From Mytilus edulis (Eukaryota > Mollusca > Bivalvia > Mytilida > Mytilidae), in the NCBI RefSeq assembly GCF_963676685.1, contig NC_092345.1, positions 86,431,592 to 86,495,591 on the forward strand: a stretch of DNA of 64,000 nt, read 5' to 3'. The notes beneath the pieces were generated by a model. It did not search any database. It was not told where the DNA came from and worked only from the letters and a program-made list of their open reading frames with translations. Shown piece by piece: positions 59,086 to 64,000 of the stretch (positions are counted from its first letter, which is position 1; each line of letters starts with the position of its first letter). The translations under genes were made by a program, and so were the position numbers.

Positions 59086-59215
59086 GTACATGTATCATGT
59101 ATATAAATGTATCATGTAATGTATATACATGTATCATGTAATGTATATACATGTATCATGTAATGTATATACATGTATCATGTAATGTATATACATGTAT
59201 CATGTAATTTATCTA
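59086..59215 (+). repeat. 22 bp minisatellite upstream of the LTR
   Basis: Four to five near-perfect copies of ATGTATCATGTAATGTATAT plus AC. A further isolated copy ends at 59266, exactly where the LTR begins. Confidence 0.9.
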
Positions 59216-59266
59216 ACATTGTTGGGTTGATGTTTAGACGAGTGGCATGTATCATGTAATGTATAT

Positions 59267-60399
59267 TGTTACGATTTAGTGATCGTATTATTAAATTAAT
59301 AGTACTCGTGTTCTCCATATTCTATAGTAGTAATTTTACGAGTCAGCTGTTTTTGTTTACGTTTTCGCTACGCTATTTTTACGATGGAATGTCACCTCGT
59401 ACAGAATATTCACGGTTGGTTGGCCTGTATTTTTATGATATATGATGCGATAATGTGTTTACCTTATTAGCTTATTTATTTTCTTAATGTAATAACTTGT
59501 GTTTTAGCCGTAATCATCTAAATACCAGCAGTGCCATAATTTATTTACAAGAGAAGCCATATTTATTTGTGTATTGGCGGTCTGCAACACGAGATTGCCT
59601 GTGAACATAACAAACGTTTTGATTGGTCGAGCCATTGACCGGAAAATTATAAATAGAAGGTTGACGAAACGAACTTCAGATTTAATCTCACCGCCTGCAA
59701 GAGCAGTCGGAATTTATGCTGTCTTGATGTCCTTATAATTTACTTAGTGTGAAGGTTTTGAATGTTTTAAGAAAACTAAACCTTCTTACACAGGGCCGTT
59801 GTTTGTTTTGAAGAAGAAGAATACGACCTTCGACCTACGGGAAAGTCCCGTCAGCTGTCGTTCCACTTAGTCAACTTTCTATAAATACGATGAGAGAGGT
59901 TTTCTGGAAATCTACTTTCACTTTAGCAGAGAGAAACCTTTATGAGATGATTACGGCAAATTGTATATAAATATAAATGTATGTTTTTATGATCAATTGT
60001 AAATATTTGATTATATAGATGTTATATAAAATGCATCTGAACTTTATACCTGACTTAGTTATGAGGCCCCTCATGGGGGGGGTCCTAGTAATCACATAAT
60101 CACCATTTTTTTGCCAATATAATCACATAATCATTAAATATTTGCTTATCTTTAGTAATCAAATAATCATAAACTAAAAATACAGTCCTAGGTAATCAAA
60201 TAATCATGAAATATTTGGCTTAATAATCAAATAATCATTAAAAAAACGGCCAAGTAATCACATAATCAAAAACCCCATGAGGGCCCTCAGTTATTATTTC
60301 AACCATATACCAACTCAAAGGATCCATGCAAATTATGTTCGATCGAGCCTCCTTATTCAATTTAACTTACCACTCGGTTTAAGGGGCGAAATCGTTACA
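59267..60399 (+). mobile_element. 5' LTR of a Ty3/Gypsy-class retrotransposon
   Basis: Starts TGTTACGATTT and ends AAATCGTTACA, the imperfect inverted ends typical of LTRs (TG...CA). It is followed after one base by a primer-binding site. 1,133 bp including a 226 bp MITE at 60063-60288, so about 900 bp originally. A TATA-like AATTATAAATAGAAGG lies near 59645, followed by the likely start region. The 3' LTR is outside the window. Confidence 0.85.
60063..60288. mobile_element. MITE inserted in the LTR
   Basis: Ends GAGGCCCCTCATGGGG and inverse CCCCATGAGGGCCCTC, flanked by the 6 bp direct repeat AGTTAT (60057-60062, 60289-60294). The interior is repeated TAATCACATAATCA/TAATCAAATAATCAT motifs. 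No coding capacity. Confidence 0.85.
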
Positions 60400-60400
60400 T

Positions 60401-60420
60401 TGGTGTCAGAAGTGGGATTC
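60401..60420 (+). promoter_or_regulatory. primer-binding site, tRNA-Leu type
   Basis: TGGTGTCAGAAGTGGGATTC is complementary to the 3' end of a leucine tRNA (TGACACCA end preceded by GAATCCCACTTC). It begins one base after the LTR end, the usual location for priming minus-strand synthesis. Confidence 0.8.
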
Positions 60421-60541
60421 TATTAACTTTGAATTTGGTGGTTGAAATAAATAATTTATAAATTATACTAAAGAAGCTTTAGTATATTTACCTGATTTCA
60501 CTAAATTTTTATAGTAAGAATTATTAAAATTTTAGTACAAT

Positions 60542-61495
60542 ATGGATGATTCTAGAGAAGTAATTATAGATGTAAATCATTCTTTCCAAGAGGAAAATGA
60601 TGGGGAAATTACCATTCCTTTAAATGAACAGAAGGTTGATAGTGTTGACTATGCAGAGCAGACAATTAACCATGACAAAGAACAAAACTTATTCATGAAT
60701 GAATTAAGAAACCTTAAAAATCTATTTCATAACCAATTTGGGGAGATGACCCATGAGTTTTCTAATTGTCAAAAAGAAGTTATCATTGCTGTAAATCAGA
60801 TAAAAAGAGATTTTCAAGAGGAAATTTCTTGTATTAAAGACCGCATAAGCAAAATTGAAGATGCTGTATATGAAAACAAGAGAAATATTTCTACCAATTA
60901 TAAAACTATTGAACAAAATAAAGATTTAGTAAATCACAATAATCACATGAGTGACATTGTAAACACTGAAAACAAATCTAAAGGTGATGGGCAAGCAGTT
61001 CCTGATGAAGCTAATCAGACAAGTCTAAATACAGAAAAACAACAACAAAACACAGATGATTTTTATTCATTTAATAAAGATAAAATGTATAATATAAATC
61101 AAAACTATGCTGTACTGGATAGACCCAAGGTTCCAAGATTGACCAATTCCCATACCCATTTACCCAAGTCTAGTAATGTAACCATGAAGCCACAGTTGTA
61201 TGAGGGAGATGAAGATTTAGATGAATATTTAGCTCAATTTGAAATTTTAGCTGAAATAAACGGTTGGAATTATGCAACCAAATCATTATATTTGGCTGGT
61301 AGTTTAAAAGGGGGAGCAAGAGCTCTTTTAAATGAACTAGATAAGGAATCTAGGAAAGATTATAATAGCTTAGTAAAAGTTTTGGACAATAGATATGGTT
61401 CAGCTGAGAAATCAGAACTTTTTAGGGCAAAACTTCAGACCCGTATGAGAGGTAAAGAAGAAAGTTTACCTGAGTTAGCTCAGTCTCTTAATTGA
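60542..61495 (+). CDS. gag: Gag, N-terminal part (frame interrupted)
   Basis: 317 codons from ATG at 60542. Residues 1-150 are acidic with a coiled-coil-like segment (MNELRNLKNLFHNQFGEMTH and the following stretch). From about residue 215 (PQLYEGDEDLDEYLAQFEIL) comes the retrotransposon Gag/capsid region, with LYLAGSLKGGARALL and VLDNRYGSAEKSELFRAKL. It stops at TGA 61493-61495 in mid-domain. The continuation lies in the -1 frame, so the copy has probably lost one base near 61490. The capsid packages element RNA in the cytoplasm. Confidence 0.85.
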   Translation: MDDSREVIIDVNHSFQEENDGEITIPLNEQKVDSVDYAEQTINHDKEQNLFMNELRNLKNLFHNQFGEMTHEFSNCQKEVIIAVNQIKRDFQEEISCIKDRISKIEDAVYENKRNISTNYKTIEQNKDLVNHNNHMSDIVNTENKSKGDGQAVPDEANQTSLNTEKQQQNTDDFYSFNKDKMYNINQNYAVLDRPKVPRLTNSHTHLPKSSNVTMKPQLYEGDEDLDEYLAQFEILAEINGWNYATKSLYLAGSLKGGARALLNELDKESRKDYNSLVKVLDNRYGSAEKSELFRAKLQTRMRGKEESLPELAQSLN

Positions 61496-62067
61496 CTAGG
61501 CAAGCTTATCCAAGTGCCCAATCCACAATAACTAGTGTATTAGCACTAGAACATTTTATAGATGCTTTACAAGATGCTGATTTAAGACTAAGACTTAGGG
61601 AATCTAACCCTAAATCCATACATGAAGCAGAAACACTAGCTGTTAGGCTAGAGACGTTAAAGTTAGCAGAGAGACAAAAAGGGAGGATGGTTAGACAGGC
61701 AGATTCAGTTCAGACTAATGCTAAATTTAATACAGAGTTGAATGATGACAAGGGGGAAGATTTAAAATCCTTAAAAAATGAATTGAGTGATTTTAAAAGA
61801 GAACTGGTCTCATTGTCCAGAAATATTAAGGGTATGTCCCAAAACCAAAATAGGAATAGCCAAGGGGGAGGTAACCAACAGAGGAACTATCAAAATGGTC
61901 AGAGAGGATATAATAACCAGAATAAGAATTTTGGTCAGGGGAATAGAAATTTTAACCAGAGAAATAATAATTTTGGTCAGAATCAGAATAATTATCAACA
62001 GGGAAACCAGTTGAGGTCGGACTCAGGGGTCGGAGCCAGGCCGGGACAGAATGGCCCAAGTCGATAA
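61492..62067 (+). CDS. gag: Gag, C-terminal part (displaced frame)
   Basis: About 191 codons continuing the capsid region (TRQAYPSAQSTITSVLALEH, HEAETLAVRLETLK), with no ATG of its own. Residues from about 118 are very rich in Asn, Gln, Gly and Arg (RNYQNGQRGYNNQNKNFGQG style). No CCHC zinc knuckle is present, so RNA binding probably depends on this basic low-complexity tail. It ends at 62067 and overlaps pol by 76 nt. Confidence 0.85.
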   Translation: MTRQAYPSAQSTITSVLALEHFIDALQDADLRLRLRESNPKSIHEAETLAVRLETLKLAERQKGRMVRQADSVQTNAKFNTELNDDKGEDLKSLKNELSDFKRELVSLSRNIKGMSQNQNRNSQGGGNQQRNYQNGQRGYNNQNKNFGQGNRNFNQRNNNFGQNQNNYQQGNQLRSDSGVGARPGQNGPSR

Positions 62068-64000
62068 AGATAAATGAATCTTTGGCAAATAACGAGGGAT
62101 TATTTGTCAGAGCTAAAATTAATGATAAATGTTTAGCTTTTCTTGTGGATACTGGAGCAAATGTTACTATTTTAAGTAAGAAATTTATTGATGAAATAAA
62201 TCCCTCATTACTTCAAAAAATGAATCCTGTGAATATTAATTTAATTACTGCTACTGGTGATGGTGCACAATTTATAGGACAAATTGATGTTGAAATTTGT
62301 CTTGGAAATTATATTTATCACCACAATGTTTTAGTGGCTGATATTTCCAATGAAGGTATCATTGGAATGGATTTTCTTGTGACTCATGACTGTGATGTCT
62401 TGTTAAGTCAAAATAAGCTGAAGATTAAAGGGGAGATAATTCAATGTTATCATTATGCAAGCAGTGCTAAATCTTGTTATAGAGTGGCTATGCAAGAGAC
62501 AGTAGAAGTGCCTCCTAACTCAGAAATGATTGTTTCTGGGGAGTCAGATAAGCCTATTTTTAGAGGTTTAGCTGGTTTAATAGAACCTAATGAGAAGTTT
62601 ATGGAGAAGAATGGTTTATTGGTGGCAAGATCAATTGTACATCCAGAGATGTATAACATTCCTTTGAGGATAATAAATTTAAATAAAGAGCCCTGCACTT
62701 TATATAAGGGTACAATTATTGCAACCTGCAATAAAGTAGACGAAGAAGATATTCAAACTTCTGAGTTTGTAAATAGTGTGGCTGGTGGCCAAACTATAGT
62801 AAATAAGGGGAGACAATTACCTGATTATTTACATGAAGTATTTGAGTCTAATCAAGCTAATCTTGATAAAGATCAAAAGGAGAAATTTAGAGACCTTTTA
62901 ATAGAATATAGTGACATATTCTCAAAGTCCTCTGAGGACATTGGTTTAACTGATTTAGTTGAACATACCATAAATACTGGAAATAACCCTCCAGTACGTC
63001 AGCGACCCAGACGAATACCCCTAGCTAGAATGAAGGATGCTGAAGCTGAGATTCAGAAAATGGTTAAGCAAGATATTATAGAACCTTCTACAAGTCCCTG
63101 GAACTCCAATATAGTTCTCGTGAAGAAGTCAGATGGTAGTTGGCGATTCTGTATTGATTTTCGCGCCGTAAATTTATTGGTTTTACGCCCATCCTACCCC
63201 TTGCCCCGAATAGATGACACTATAGACTCCTTGTCGGGCTCCAAGTTCTTCTCAACCGTCGATTTGAAGTCAGGATATTATCAGATTCCGGTAGCCAAAG
63301 AAGATAGACCAAAAACAGCCTTTTCCTTTCCAGGGGGTGGTCTCTGGCAGTTCAAGAGAATGCCAATGGGTCTATGTAATAGTGCCCCTGTATTTGAACA
63401 ATTGATGGAGACAGTTTTATCAGGTTTGACCTGGAAAATTTGTTTAGTTTATTTAGATGATATAATTGTTTTCTCAAAATCATTTGAGGAACATATGAAA
63501 AACTTGAAAGAAGTTTTTAAAAGATTAAAAGCAGCTAATTTAAAGCTGAATCCCAAGAAGTGTAACTTTCTTAAGAAAGAAGTTAAATTTTTAGGTCACA
63601 TTGTTAGCGAAAGTGGAGTAGCTACTGACCCTAATAAAGTTCAGTCAGTTAAGGACTGGCCAGTGCCCAAGAGTATAAAAGATGTGAGAAGTTTTCTAGG
63701 ATTAACATCCTATTATAGAAAATTTATTTTGAAATATGCTGATAAAGCTAAGCCTATGTATAAGGTTACTGAGAAAAACCAAAAGTTTGTCTGGACAGAA
63801 GAATGTCAACAATCTTTTGAGGAATTAAAGACTACTTTAATTAGTGCACCTATTTTAGCCTACCCTACCAGGGAGGATTTATTTATTTTGGATACCGACG
63901 CGAGTAATGATGGTATGGGAGCAGTACTATCCCAACTCCAGGATGGAGTAGAAAAAGTAATTTGTTACTTTAGTAAAACTTTCAGTAGATCTGAGAGAAA
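61992..64000 (+). CDS. pol: Pol: protease, reverse transcriptase, RNase H start (cut by window)
   Basis: Open without a stop from 61992 to the window end, in the -1 frame relative to the second Gag segment. The protease active site DTGAN is at 62148-62162. The reverse transcriptase has WRFCIDFRAVN (about 63145), the FPGGGLWQFKRMPMGLCN region (about 63330), and the YLDD catalytic motif at 63450-63461. Then come FLGHIVSESGV and RNase H with DTDAS at 63891-63905. Domain order PR-RT-RH and these motifs identify a Ty3/Gypsy (Metaviridae-like) element. Integrase would lie beyond the window. The intact frame suggests a young copy despite the gag break. Confidence 0.92.
62001..62007 (+). promoter_or_regulatory. 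putative -1 ribosomal frameshift site GGGAAAC
   Basis: G GGA AAC fits the X XXY YYZ rule and sits in the correct phase of the Gag frame, 9 nt inside the Gag-Pol overlap. It is followed by GC-rich sequence (62013-62060) in an AT-rich element, which could form the stimulating structure. The same heptamer is used in some retroviruses. Function is inferred. Confidence 0.65.

Noticed and set aside
61492..61500. Programmed frameshift within gag
   Set aside because: It falls inside the capsid domain, there is no X XXY YYZ heptamer at the junction, and a one-base loss is simpler.

Overview
The window is animal nuclear DNA. Coding sequence is sparse and split by GT-AG introns, and most of the rest is transposon-derived. 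Several dispersed sequences (about 4228-4430, 10195-10400, 24560-24720, 58505-58700; also 8797-8875 and 41390-41575) match repeats I know as very abundant in marine mussels, so a bivalve of the genus Mytilus or a close relative is the best guess. That assignment comes from memory of the repeats and was not computed.

Host genes. (1) 5156-10045, plus strand: a complete four-exon gene for a secreted 157-residue protein with two thyroglobulin type-1 domains. (2) 27845-12205, minus strand: a complete eight-exon aldo-keto reductase of 339 residues with the full Asp-Tyr-Lys-His tetrad. Its last intron is almost filled by a 2.87 kb terminal-inverted-repeat (TIR) element with a TA target duplication (12661-15532). 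That element carries its own intact three-exon, 88-codon gene on the same strand (14872-13520), which I do not recognise.

Mobile elements. 26236-27230: LINE 3' fragments in reductase intron 1. 28094-28756: a long TTC tract just upstream of the reductase start codon. 29078-29431: a long foldback. 29977-34209: a 4.2 kb TIR element with CGGCCATA-rich ends, holding remnants of a zinc-binding gene; a paralogous unoccupied site appears to survive at 55095-55185. 34990-36215 and 36930-38816: two more TIR elements. 40040-40892: a hAT-type element with an 8 bp target duplication. 41815-42624: an 810 bp element with a 9 bp duplication. 42656-51777: a 9.1 kb Mutator-like (MULE) element with a 9 bp duplication, whose long unequal inverted repeats are built from tandem units of about 327 bp. 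53343-56470: tandem-monomer repeats of the bivalve 'pearl' type.

Right end. From 59267 to the window edge is a Ty3/Gypsy-class LTR retrotransposon: 5' LTR with an embedded MITE, a tRNA-Leu-type primer site, a gag broken by one frameshift, a correctly phased -1 slippery site, and an open pol cut by the window end.

The strongest candidates for something undescribed are the TA-flanked element carrying a spliced gene inside the reductase intron, and the MULE whose tandem units each contain a head-to-head pair of terminus-like sequences.
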